From positions 62,001 to 126,000 of the forward strand of contig NZ_CANLMZ010000010.1 of the NCBI RefSeq assembly GCF_947492645.1: 64,000 nt of DNA. Direction: 5' to 3'. Shown here piece by piece: positions 46,144 to 54,690 of the stretch. The translations under genes were made by a program, and so were the position numbers. The notes below the pieces were generated by a model. It worked only from the letters and a program-made list of their open reading frames with translations, was not told the DNA's origin and did no database searches. This DNA is from an uncultured Pontibacter sp. (GTDB lineage: Bacteria > Bacteroidota > Bacteroidia > Cytophagales > Hymenobacteraceae). The stretch's first letter is position 1; each line of letters opens with the position of its first letter.

Positions 46144-46785
46144 TTATAGTTTAACAAATGTTCGGAGTACATCTCCGTAGCCCGGGTTTATTACCGCCCA
46201 ACTATAGCTTACCCCAGGTATTACAGTTCCATCAACAGCAGAAAACAAGCTTCCCTGTACATCCTGCGGCGGCACTCCCAACTGGCCAACATCATAATGA
46301 AAGAACCTGACAGTGGTTGCAGGCCCAGGTGCAGCAACACCTCCAATGTTATCTGTTTGATATAAACCCGGCTCTATAAGGGTTACTGTGGATACTCCCT
46401 CTGCGCCAGCATTGCGCTTATACTGCCCGCTCAAGTCAATGGCGGCGGCTTCAGGAGTGATAACGCCAACATACCTTGTGGCAGAGGCGGAAAAGCCTTC
46501 CTGGTTAAAAGCAGTATATGTTAGCACATACACCCCCGGTGTATTCACATCCACAGCACCTGTTGTAGTTACCTCGATAGGCGTTTCTCCTTCCAAAGCT
46601 TCCGCACCAGGGTCTGTAAAGGCTTCCCCAACCATAAGCACATTCCATTGCTCCCCGTTGATATTAACGATAGGGTATGTTGTTACAAAAGATACTTTTG
46701 CCGTTTCATCATCTTTCTCGCAGCCACTCAGGAAAACAACTATGAACGCAAAGGCTACGGATAAAAACTTATTTCTATTTTTCAT
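46144..46785 (-). CDS. Immunoglobulin-like (DUF5011-type) lipoprotein, system 3
   Basis: 213-residue lipoprotein with signal ending FLSGCEKDDE; the CxKDDE pattern equals the lipoprotein export signal described for Capnocytophaga, so it should reach the cell surface. Residues about 35-110 form one Ig-like domain (VGEAFTDPGAEAL, VNTPGVYVLTYTAFNQEGFSASATRYV), typical of DUF5011. The C-terminal ~95 residues are beta-rich and unassigned (SGQYKRNAGAEG..., VINPGYGDVLRTFVKL). Between the SusD_2 gene (24 nt) and the lipid-binding-type gene (12 nt). Confidence 0.82.
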   Translation of the reverse strand: MKNRNKFLSVAFAFIVVFLSGCEKDDETAKVSFVTTYPIVNINGEQWNVLMVGEAFTDPGAEALEGETPIEVTTTGAVDVNTPGVYVLTYTAFNQEGFSASATRYVGVITPEAAAIDLSGQYKRNAGAEGVSTVTLIEPGLYQTDNIGGVAAPGPATTVRFFHYDVGQLGVPPQDVQGSLFSAVDGTVIPGVSYSWAVINPGYGDVLRTFVKL

Positions 46786-46809
46786 CTTTTCTAAATCTAA
46801 ATTTCTACA

Positions 46810-48285
46810 CTAGTCTTTTACATCCCACCAAACTGGCACAGTAGTTTCCACAAGACCTGGGTAGCTTGTATTTCGGGTAGCCTCGGTATTCGGATAAACT
46901 AAACGCTTTGGTATGATGCCCGCGCCCAGCGTAGAAGCCGCAGAGGGCTCAATAAAGCTAGGATACCCCGTTCTCCTGTACTCCGTCCAGGCTTCGAAAC
47001 CTTGAACTCCGCTAAACGAAACCCATTTCTGAGTAATTATCTGCTCGACCTGCTCCTCTACTGCCGCTCCGGTAGGGTAGACTACACCAGGCCGCTGCAG
47101 AAATGCTGTCACGCTTGCTGCATCTTCGCCAACGTAATCAAACGAGGCTCTTATACCCTGTGCATACAGTTCACTTGCGGTGCCTGCACCGTTTGTCCAG
47201 CCTCTGGCTACTGCCTCCGCCTGCAAAAAGTAGCTTTCGGCTGCGGTAATTAGTGGTATTGCGGTTGTTGGGCTCGCTACTGCCGGGCCGGGCTTAGATA
47301 CCGTGTTGGCCTGGTTACCTGTTCTTTCAGGGGTGCATTCTACCCCCTGGTCCACGCCAACAAAGTTTCCGGCACCGGCACCACTTTCTACCGGGGCAAA
47401 AAACTCATCTATTCGCGGATCATTGGTATCCTGCAGATAATTGAGAACTGTGTTACTGGCCACCACATCCACTCCTCCTCTAAATACCACCTGTGTCTGG
47501 TAAAACGGATTCCTATTTTGAGTCTGGTCAGCAAATTCCACGTCTGCAGTTTCGCCAATATCCAAGAACTGTGCCCCTGCGCTATACATGGCCTGTATTC
47601 CGGACTGCGCAACATCAGGCCTTACATAAGCCTGTCGGAGAAATATTTTCAGCTTAAGTGTGTTGGCAAATTTTGTCCATAGGTTCATGTCACCATTAAA
47701 TACAAGATCATCGCGCGCCGGTGAGTCGGCATTGGGGTCTATTAAAGCGATGGCTGCATCCAACCTCGAGATCAGGTCGTTGTAGATTTCTTCCTGGGGC
47801 TGGTATTCTGGGTTAAGGTTTTCAAGTCCTTGTAGTGATGCAGAAGCTGGAACATCTCCCCAGGCATCCGTAATTACCTGTATCGTATAAACCTGCATAA
47901 TCTCACCGATGGCAGCATAATTTGACTGCTCGTTTAAGGTTGCCTCATCGGCCACGAACCTGAAATCGTTCAAGGCTCCGGCATACAGCTCGCCCCATAC
48001 ACGTGCATCGTAACTGGAGGATTGGATTTCGTAAAGCTCCAGCACACAATACTGGTTAGCGGCACCGGCTTGTGTCCAGTGCTGCGCAAAGAAGTTACCT
48101 AAAAACTGGAATTGGTTACCTAGCACGTAAGCCAGCTCACCTTGCCCTACCGGCAAGGTAAGTTCTGGTGTAGATACAGCCGGGTTATTCGGATCCGTGT
48201 TTACATCCAAGAAGTTTTCGCAGGCAGTTAAACTCATAAATGAAGCTAAAACTGTCGCAAACACATATTTATATATCTTTTTCAT
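46810..48285 (-). CDS. SusD/RagB-type lipoprotein, SusD_2 subfamily (system 3)
   Basis: 491-residue SusD_2 protein with lipoprotein signal ending MSLTACENFLD. The family helix AAIGEIMQVYTIQVITDAWGDVPASASLQG and the end segment YPNTEATRNTSYPGLVETTVPVWW are present; the loop near residue 310 has a Cys (GVECTPERTG). Paralog of the SusD at 39.9 kb with the same gene order. Ligand unknown. Confidence 0.94.
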   Translation of the reverse strand: MKKIYKYVFATVLASFMSLTACENFLDVNTDPNNPAVSTPELTLPVGQGELAYVLGNQFQFLGNFFAQHWTQAGAANQYCVLELYEIQSSSYDARVWGELYAGALNDFRFVADEATLNEQSNYAAIGEIMQVYTIQVITDAWGDVPASASLQGLENLNPEYQPQEEIYNDLISRLDAAIALIDPNADSPARDDLVFNGDMNLWTKFANTLKLKIFLRQAYVRPDVAQSGIQAMYSAGAQFLDIGETADVEFADQTQNRNPFYQTQVVFRGGVDVVASNTVLNYLQDTNDPRIDEFFAPVESGAGAGNFVGVDQGVECTPERTGNQANTVSKPGPAVASPTTAIPLITAAESYFLQAEAVARGWTNGAGTASELYAQGIRASFDYVGEDAASVTAFLQRPGVVYPTGAAVEEQVEQIITQKWVSFSGVQGFEAWTEYRRTGYPSFIEPSAASTLGAGIIPKRLVYPNTEATRNTSYPGLVETTVPVWWDVKD

Positions 48286-48305
48286 GATTTCTCTGTTCAG
48301 GTGTC

Positions 48306-51300
48306 TTAAAAAGTAACTCTGATGTTAGCACCCCATGAGCGTGTACTAGGCGTACTGGTGAAGTCGTAGCCTTGCAGGTTTCCATTACCAAAGCTGTTCA
48401 TCTCAGGGTCGATGTATGTATTCTCATCAGGCGTCCAGAGAATCAGGTTTCTGCCAGAAACACCAACCTCGATATTGCCAAGGAAAGTTTTTTCAGTTAT
48501 TGATGCTGGCAGTCTGTAAGACAGGCTAACCTCTCTTAGCTTTGTAAAAGAGGCATCAATGATGTTTGTGCCTTCCGGCAAGTTGCCCCAGTAATCGTAA
48601 AGGTTACTGTTCGTTAGTGGTGTTGTGTTTTCGGCATACTCTCCGGTAGTACCAACTTCTACCACAGAATTAGGAATGATGAAAGGTTGGCGGTCGTTGT
48701 AGATTGTTTCTGGGGCTGTACCTGCAAACCGTTGTGTTGCCCTGGTCCTGGAGTACATTTTACCGCCCTGTCTTGTATCAAACACAATGGATAAGCGCGC
48801 CCCTTTATACTTGAATGTATTCACCAATCCTCCCGTCCAGTCCGGCTGTATACTGCCCTGGTAGGTTTGCTCAGTTGATGACCTTGGCCTACCTGTTGCA
48901 GGGTTTACAACGATGCGGCCTTGCGGATCGCGCAGGTAATCCTCTGCTAGGAATGTACCATAGGGCCTTCCTTCTGAAACAACTAAGGTAGCAGAGGCCA
49001 AGCCTCCTAAAGATATTTCTGTTCCTACCGCTACCTCTTCTACGGTGTTCTCAATTTTTGTAAAATTGACGCTCACATCCCATGAAAAATCATTCGTTTC
49101 GAATGGAATACCGCCAACCAGCAACTCAAGGCCTTTATTGCGAACAGTTGCTGCATTCAGGTTAGCATTACCAAAGCCTGAGGCATAAGAGATAGGCACC
49201 GATAGTATCTGGTCAACAGATTTGGAGTCAAAGTAAGCTGCATCCAGCCTTACCCGATCATTAAACAGCCTGATATCTGCACCAACTTCCCAGGAGCCTG
49301 TATTTTCTGGTTGCAGCTCGTTATTAGGAATTACGTTGCTTACTTCAAACCCAGGGATTCCTGCAAAAGGGAAATTCAGGTCTGTACCGGCAAAGCCATC
49401 GCTGATATTACCCGACACAAACACACGCTGTGTAAAAAATGGAGGAGCGCCGTTGCCAACATCGGCATAATTGATGCGCAATTTGGCAAAGTTGAATGGT
49501 GTCGATTCGCTTAACCCAAAAGCCTCTGCAGCATCAAAAGCAAGGTTTACCGAAGGATAAAAGAAGCTCCAGTCACCTACTGGTAACGTAGAAGCCCAGT
49601 CGTTACGGCCTGTAACTTCTAACCATATAAAATCTCTGAAGCCCACCTTGGCAGATCCGTACACTCCGATCAGCCTTCTTGGCTCTCTAAAGCTGCTTGC
49701 CAAAGGTGTACCCACAATATTGCTGAGCGACCTAACCTGGTTATTTGCCAGGGCGTCGGCCTGAGCAAACAGGTTCTCAGTTACCTGGGCTGTTATTGCC
49801 TGGCCCAAAAGCACTTCCAGCGAAATGTCCTCGTTTATATCACGGTTATAGTTAACCATGAAGTCTGAATTTATTTCACGGTAATATATCTGCTGCTCCG
49901 AGTAAGAACCGTTGTCGTTGTTTGAAACATTTTGCCCCTCTACATCTCTGATGGCCTGAAATTGCTTGCGGCGATCAATGTAAAAATCTGTACCAATGCG
50001 GTATACAAAATTCAGGTTCTCATTTAGCTCATACCCTAACTGCACGTTACCAAACAGCCTGTCCACATCATTTGTAAATGTTTGGTTTCGGATGGCCCAA
50101 TAAGGATTAATGGTATAAGGGGAATAAAAACCTGCCTCATCATTAAAGGGGTTATTCAGGTCTTCCAATTCCCGCACCGGAATATCGCGAGGGGTTTGAA
50201 TAAGTTGGTTGAACACAGAATTACCTTGTCCGGTAATGGCAAAATCGCCTCCGGATTTGGTATAGGTGATGGATACATTTGAATTAAACTTGTTTGCCAG
50301 CTTGGCTGTGCCTTTAAACGCTAACGAATTTCGCTCATACTCTGTGCCTGGCACCACCCCTTCCTGCTGGGTGTTGGAGTACGAAGTATAGTATGTTACA
50401 TTTTCACCGGCTCCGGACAGGGATGCAGTATTTGTCCAGTTAGAGCCATAATCGAAAAATTCTTCGATGTTATCCTCCAGGGCCACATAAGGCTTTACGC
50501 GCTGCTGGCCGTCAATTATTTGTCCCCAAGGCAGCAGCTCACCTGTAAACACAGGCCCCCAACTGGTATTTTCCAGTAAGTCTGGCGCACCGAAGAAACC
50601 CTGCCCATAACGGTTTTGCAGCTCCGGATATCGAAGTATGTCTTCGACTACATAAGAAGAAAGTAAGGTGATTTCGGCTTTCTTGGTTGCCCCTCTGCCT
50701 GATTTAGTTGTAATCATGATTACCCCGTTAGCTGCCCGGGAGCCATAAAGTGCAGCTGCGGCAGGCCCCTTAAGTATGTTCACCGACTCAATGTCGTCGG
50801 GGTTAATGTCGTTGGCGCGGTTACCCACGTCTACACCATTGTTAAGGTTATCGCTTGTGCCGGAGCTGCTATTATCTACCGGAACCCCATCAATTACAAA
50901 GAGTGCCTGGTTAGAGCCTATGATAGATTTAGAGCCCCTAATAACCACACGAGTAGAAGAACCCGGACCACCGCCCTGGCTTTGTATGTTAACGCCGGCA
51001 ACTTTGCCCTGCAGCGCATTGGCCACACTTCGCTCACGGCCCTGCGTTAGCGTTTCTGAACCTACCTGCTGCGTCGCGTAGCCTAGTGTTCTTTCTTCTT
51101 GCTCACGGCCAAGGGCTGTTACCACAACCTCTTGCAGTTGCTTGGCATCCACGCCCAGCGCCACGTTTATGGTAGTTGCATTGCCTATTTCTCGTGTTAC
51201 AGTAGCATATCCAATAAAACGGAATTCTAAAGTATTGGCGGTTTCCGGAACGGTTATAGAATATTCTCCTGTCGCCCCTGTGGTAGTACCAGTAGTGGTA

Positions 51301-51443
51301 CCCCTAACAATTACTGCAACGCCCGGTAATCCATCTCCCGTAGCTTGGTCTGTTACAGTACCTGTTATAGTTCTGCCCTGTGCCCAAGCCTGCTGCATGC
51401 AGACAAATAGCAAGGCAAAACTTACTAGTAGTAGTTTTTTCAT
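48306..51443 (-). CDS. SusC/RagA-family TonB-linked outer-membrane transporter (system 3)
   Basis: 1045-residue SusC-like barrel heading a four-gene operon. Signal MKKLLLVSFALLFVCMQQ...WA, regulatory domain TGTVTDQATGDGLPGVAVIVRG, EVVVTALG box, plug motifs VIRGSKSIIGSNQALFVIDGVPVDN and SVNILKGPAAAALYGSRAANGVIMITTKSG, and terminal strand SWGANIRVTF. It pairs with the SusD_2 20 nt downstream. Resembles system 2 in its regulatory region and the GPAAAALYGSRAANG stretch. No AAGTATA enrichment. Confidence 0.96.
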   Translation of the reverse strand: MKKLLLVSFALLFVCMQQAWAQGRTITGTVTDQATGDGLPGVAVIVRGTTTGTTTGATGEYSITVPETANTLEFRFIGYATVTREIGNATTINVALGVDAKQLQEVVVTALGREQEERTLGYATQQVGSETLTQGRERSVANALQGKVAGVNIQSQGGGPGSSTRVVIRGSKSIIGSNQALFVIDGVPVDNSSSGTSDNLNNGVDVGNRANDINPDDIESVNILKGPAAAALYGSRAANGVIMITTKSGRGATKKAEITLLSSYVVEDILRYPELQNRYGQGFFGAPDLLENTSWGPVFTGELLPWGQIIDGQQRVKPYVALEDNIEEFFDYGSNWTNTASLSGAGENVTYYTSYSNTQQEGVVPGTEYERNSLAFKGTAKLANKFNSNVSITYTKSGGDFAITGQGNSVFNQLIQTPRDIPVRELEDLNNPFNDEAGFYSPYTINPYWAIRNQTFTNDVDRLFGNVQLGYELNENLNFVYRIGTDFYIDRRKQFQAIRDVEGQNVSNNDNGSYSEQQIYYREINSDFMVNYNRDINEDISLEVLLGQAITAQVTENLFAQADALANNQVRSLSNIVGTPLASSFREPRRLIGVYGSAKVGFRDFIWLEVTGRNDWASTLPVGDWSFFYPSVNLAFDAAEAFGLSESTPFNFAKLRINYADVGNGAPPFFTQRVFVSGNISDGFAGTDLNFPFAGIPGFEVSNVIPNNELQPENTGSWEVGADIRLFNDRVRLDAAYFDSKSVDQILSVPISYASGFGNANLNAATVRNKGLELLVGGIPFETNDFSWDVSVNFTKIENTVEEVAVGTEISLGGLASATLVVSEGRPYGTFLAEDYLRDPQGRIVVNPATGRPRSSTEQTYQGSIQPDWTGGLVNTFKYKGARLSIVFDTRQGGKMYSRTRATQRFAGTAPETIYNDRQPFIIPNSVVEVGTTGEYAENTTPLTNSNLYDYWGNLPEGTNIIDASFTKLREVSLSYRLPASITEKTFLGNIEVGVSGRNLILWTPDENTYIDPEMNSFGNGNLQGYDFTSTPSTRSWGANIRVTF

Positions 51444-51796
51444 GGTGTGGTAGTTTTGTTTATTGATAGATCAGAACATGGCAGTCTTCTGTGCCAATTT
51501 CTTTACCCGGACCTTGCTCTACTCCTGATCAACATCCAGCTTAAATAATTTGCATTTTACCAATATTGAATAAATTTAAATAATAAAATATACAGCTTCT
51601 TAAAAGTATAAATTTTGTTTATTTTATTAAATAATATACGGTTGATGATTATTTAAGTACAGCTAAAGAAGCAAATATTATAAAAAAACAACCGCAGTAT
51701 GCAAATATGTAAAATTTAAATATTCTAATAAAAGGCGACTTAAATAGAGCGCTATTTGAGAATATAGATAGGTAAGTATGATCATGTTTTGAGCTG
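51444..51796. other. 353-nt AT-rich promoter region of susCD system 3
   Basis: Very AT-rich DNA (long A/T runs around 51541-51760) ahead of the minus-strand susC. One AAGTATA word at 51605. No convincing -33/-7 pair or open frame. Confidence 0.6.
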
Positions 51797-51850
51797 CACC
51801 AAAAGCAAAGAGGGGCACCCTTCAGTGGGTGCCCCTCTTTGCTTTTGGTG
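51797..51850. terminator. Perfect 24-bp hairpin downstream of prfB
   Basis: Arms 51797-51820 and 51827-51850 are exact complements with a 6-nt loop; the core GGGGCACCC is GC-rich. It starts 18 nt after the prfB stop on the minus strand. No strong T tract, so termination efficiency is uncertain. Confidence 0.75.
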
Positions 51851-51868
51851 TTATGTATAAGGATGCTA

Positions 51869-52946
51869 TTATGCCTGCATCAGGAATGCCTTTATGTACT
51901 CATCCAGGTCTCCATCCAGCACATTCTGCACATCAGAACGCTCTACACCGGTGCGTATGTCTTTTACGAGTTTGTAAGGGTGCAACACGTAATTTCGTAT
52001 CTGCGAGCCAAAATCGATACGCTTTTTGGTGCTTTCGATACGGTCACGCTCTTCGTTGCGCTTCTCCATTTCTATCTGGTAAAGGCGCGACTTTAACATG
52101 CGCAAGGCATGTTCTTTGTTCATGAGCTGCGAGCGCTCAATCTGACATTCGATCACGATGCCAGTCGGCTTGTGCTTCAGGCGAACAGCTGTTTCTACTT
52201 TGTTCACGTTCTGGCCACCTGCACCACCCGCACGATACGTGTCCCAGTCAATATCGCTTGGGTTTATTTCGATGTTGATCGTATCATCCACAACCGGATA
52301 GGCAAATACCGAAGCAAATGAAGTATGACGACGGCCCCCTGAATCGAATGGCGAGATGCGCACCAGGCGATGTACTCCAATTTCAGACTTTAAATAGCCG
52401 TAGGCAAAATCACCGGTAATCTCCAATGTGGCCGACTTTATACCTGCGCCTTCGCCAGCATTGTAGTTTATTTGCTTCACACCGAATTTATGCGATTCAG
52501 CCCACATGATGTACATGCGCATCAGCATCTCCGCCCAGTCCTGGCTTTCAGTACCGCCTGCTCCCGGGTTAATTTCCAGTATGGCGCTAAGCTGATCTTC
52601 TTCGCCGCTGAGCATCCGCTTAAATTCAAGTCCTTCAACGGCCTCTAAAGCTTTTTTATACTCTCCCTGTATATCCTCTTCTGATACATCACCTTCTTTA
52701 TAGAAGTCGAACAGCACCTCAAAGTCAGACACGGCTTTTTCAACTTCTTCGTAGTGGTCCGTCCATACTTTTATGGATTTTACCTCTTTCAGTACTTTCT
52801 CTGCCTCTTTGGGGTCATCCCAGAAATTTGAGGCGGTGGTGCGTTCCTCGGTTTGGGCTATTTCCTGCTTTTTGGTATCGTAGTCAAAGGTACCTCCTCA
52901 AGGCCTCTACTCTGGCCTTCAACTCTTTTAATTGCTCGGTTGTCAT
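51869..52946 (-). CDS. prfB: Peptide chain release factor 2, expressed by programmed +1 frameshift
   Basis: Class-I release factor that ends translation at UGA and UAA. The ORF from the ATG at 52946 runs 20 codons and meets an in-frame UGA at 52886-52884; the +1 frame continues to the stop at 51871-51869, giving a 358-residue protein of normal RF2 length. The slip site reads AGG AGG TAC CTT TGA C, with the Shine-Dalgarno-like AGGAGG three bases before CTT, as in E. coli prfB. The main part shows the recognition tripeptide in [12 protein letters not shown] and the catalytic GGQ in [12 protein letters not shown]. The shorter frame starting at 52732 (GTG) misses the N-terminal domain. This is autoregulation by RF2 level, not a pseudogene. 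Confidence 0.96.
52883..52898 (-). promoter_or_regulatory. prfB +1 recoding signal
   Basis: AGGAGG (52898-52893), a 3-nt spacer, the CTT slip codon (52889-52887), the UGA stop (52886-52884) and a following C (52883), which gives the weak UGAC context. All elements of the E. coli RF2 frameshift site are present. Confidence 0.93.
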
Positions 52947-52980
52947 TAGCTATGCGGTTATACTTTATTTTAAATACAAA

Positions 52981-53016
52981 ATGCTGAAGTATAAACCATT
53001 GCTTATACTTCAGCAT
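52981..53016 (-). terminator. Hairpin terminator after ilvE with AAGTATA arms
   Basis: 14-bp perfect stem (ATGCTGAAGTATAA, arms 52981-52994 and 53003-53016, 8-nt loop); on the minus strand it is followed by T-rich sequence. It ends the ilvE transcript before prfB. Confidence 0.88.
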
Positions 53017-53036
53017 GCTTAATTCTGGCGTTATAC

Positions 53037-54110
53037 TTACAGGTTGATGCGGTATACCCAGTTATGAGTGTCCGGAGCCTCGCCTGTCTTGATCTTATCC
53101 AGTTCTGTGGCAACCTTGTTAGATATTTCACGCCCTTCTATTGCAGGCAGCTCCATATCTGCACCATTGTGGTGGATAACAGCAATCTGAGCTATGGTAG
53201 CGGCTGTACCTGTACCAAATGCCTCCTGCAGCTTTCCAGCCTTATGAGCCTCCACAATTTCATCTACAGCTACTTTGCGCTCTTCTACAGTATACCCAAG
53301 GTCGCGGGCAAGCTGCAGCACGCTGTCTCTTGTTATACCTTTCAGAATGGTAGTGCTGACAGGCGGTGTGATTAGTTTGCCGTCAATTACAAACATCAGG
53401 TTCATGGTGCCAGACTCCTCGATATACTTATGATCGCGGGCATCTGTCCAGATAAGCTGATGGTATCCTTTTTCCTGCATTTTGCGGGCAGGCAGAAGCG
53501 CCGCACCGTAATTACCTGCAGCCTTGGCAAAACCGGCTCCTCCCTCAGCTGAGCGCATATAATGTGGCTCTATGGCTACTTTAAGCGGTTGCCCGTAATA
53601 AGCGCCTACCGGGCAAGAAAAGATAATAAAACGGTATGTAGAAGATGGGCGCACTCCGATAAAATCATCGGTAGCGAACATAAACGGACGGATGTATAGC
53701 GCGCAACCTGCGGTTGGAGGAACCCAGGCAGCATCAAGTTTAAGCAACTGCTCCAGGCCCTGCATAAAGATATCTTCCGGTAACGCAGGCATGCACATAC
53801 GCTCTGCGGAAATGTTCAGGCGCTTTAAATTATCCAGCGGGCGGTAAAGCAAAATAGCGCCATCCGTAGACTTGTATGCTTTCATGCCTTCAAAAATAGA
53901 TTGCCCGTAATGCAGCGCCGACGTTGCCGGACTTAAAGACATATTGCCATATGGCATGATCTGAGGAGTTTGCCAGGCGCCATCTTTGTAATCTGCCACC
54001 AGCATGTGGTCTGAAAAGATCTTACCGAACTCAATATTATTATAGTCCAGTTCCGAAATGCGGGATTGTGCAACGCATTCGGCAGGTATCGTTAGCATAT
54101 CTAAAGACAT
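53037..54110 (-). CDS. ilvE: Branched-chain amino acid aminotransferase
   Basis: 357-residue fold-type IV PLP enzyme converting 2-oxo acids to Val, Leu and Ile with glutamate. The PLP lysine lies in GGAGFAKAAGNYGAALLPARKM, followed by KYIEESGTMNLMFV. The substrate/cofactor loops LHYGQSIFEGMKAY and VSTTILKGITRDSVLQLA are typical of the BCAT-II group, whose length it matches. It starts 31 nt downstream of the ATR gene stop and has its own terminator. Confidence 0.96.
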   Translation of the reverse strand: MSLDMLTIPAECVAQSRISELDYNNIEFGKIFSDHMLVADYKDGAWQTPQIMPYGNMSLSPATSALHYGQSIFEGMKAYKSTDGAILLYRPLDNLKRLNISAERMCMPALPEDIFMQGLEQLLKLDAAWVPPTAGCALYIRPFMFATDDFIGVRPSSTYRFIIFSCPVGAYYGQPLKVAIEPHYMRSAEGGAGFAKAAGNYGAALLPARKMQEKGYHQLIWTDARDHKYIEESGTMNLMFVIDGKLITPPVSTTILKGITRDSVLQLARDLGYTVEERKVAVDEIVEAHKAGKLQEAFGTGTAATIAQIAVIHHNGADMELPAIEGREISNKVATELDKIKTGEAPDTHNWVYRINL

Positions 54111-54141
54111 ATTAGATTTGTTTGGTTCCTTTAATTGGGTA

Positions 54142-54690
54142 TCAGACGCGCGGTTTCCAGGTTACTTCTTCGGCACCGAGTTCCTGCGTCATTTTACGGC
54201 AAAGAGCAAACAGATAGTCAGACAATCTGTTTAAATATTTTATAACAAGATCATCTACTTCTGAAACTTGCTGCAGGCTAATGGCCAGTCGTTCTGCACG
54301 GCGGCAAACACAACGGGCTACATGGCAAAACGAAACAGACTGATGCCCGCCTGGTAGTATAAACGCACGCAACGGAGGCACTTCAGCTGTATACGCATCA
54401 ATCTCCTGCTCCAGTAACGTAATATCTTCTTCGTGCAGGTCCGGCGTTTTCATCTTTGATTTTCCGGGATCAGTTGCCAGCAATGCTCCAATGGTAAACA
54501 GCCTGTCCTGTATTTCTTTTAACACATCGAGGCGGCTGTTGTTTACCTCCTGGTCCCGCACTAAGCCAATGTATGAGTTTAGCTCATCCACGGTACCATA
54601 CGCATCTATGCGCAGGTCAGCCTTAGACACACGGGTACCGCCAATGAGTGCTGTTGTCCCCTTGTCGCCTGTTTTAGTATAAATTTTCAT
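54142..54690 (-). CDS. Cob(I)alamin adenosyltransferase (PduO-type ATR)
   Basis: 182-residue ATR that makes adenosylcobalamin from cob(I)alamin and ATP. N-terminal KIYTKTGDKGTTALIGGTRVSK (ATP-binding loop) and the helix VARCVCRRAERLAISL with its Arg/Glu motif are diagnostic. It follows the ABC ATPase gene, whose stop codon adjoins its start. Implies B12-dependent enzymes in the cell, though none is in the window. Confidence 0.95.
   Translation of the reverse strand: MKIYTKTGDKGTTALIGGTRVSKADLRIDAYGTVDELNSYIGLVRDQEVNNSRLDVLKEIQDRLFTIGALLATDPGKSKMKTPDLHEEDITLLEQEIDAYTAEVPPLRAFILPGGHQSVSFCHVARCVCRRAERLAISLQQVSEVDDLVIKYLNRLSDYLFALCRKMTQELGAEEVTWKPRV

Noticed and set aside
51869-52732. prfB as a truncated or frameshifted pseudogene
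   Set aside because: The break sits exactly at the known RF2 recoding site with all signal elements, and the downstream frame is full length with intact SPF and GGQ motifs.
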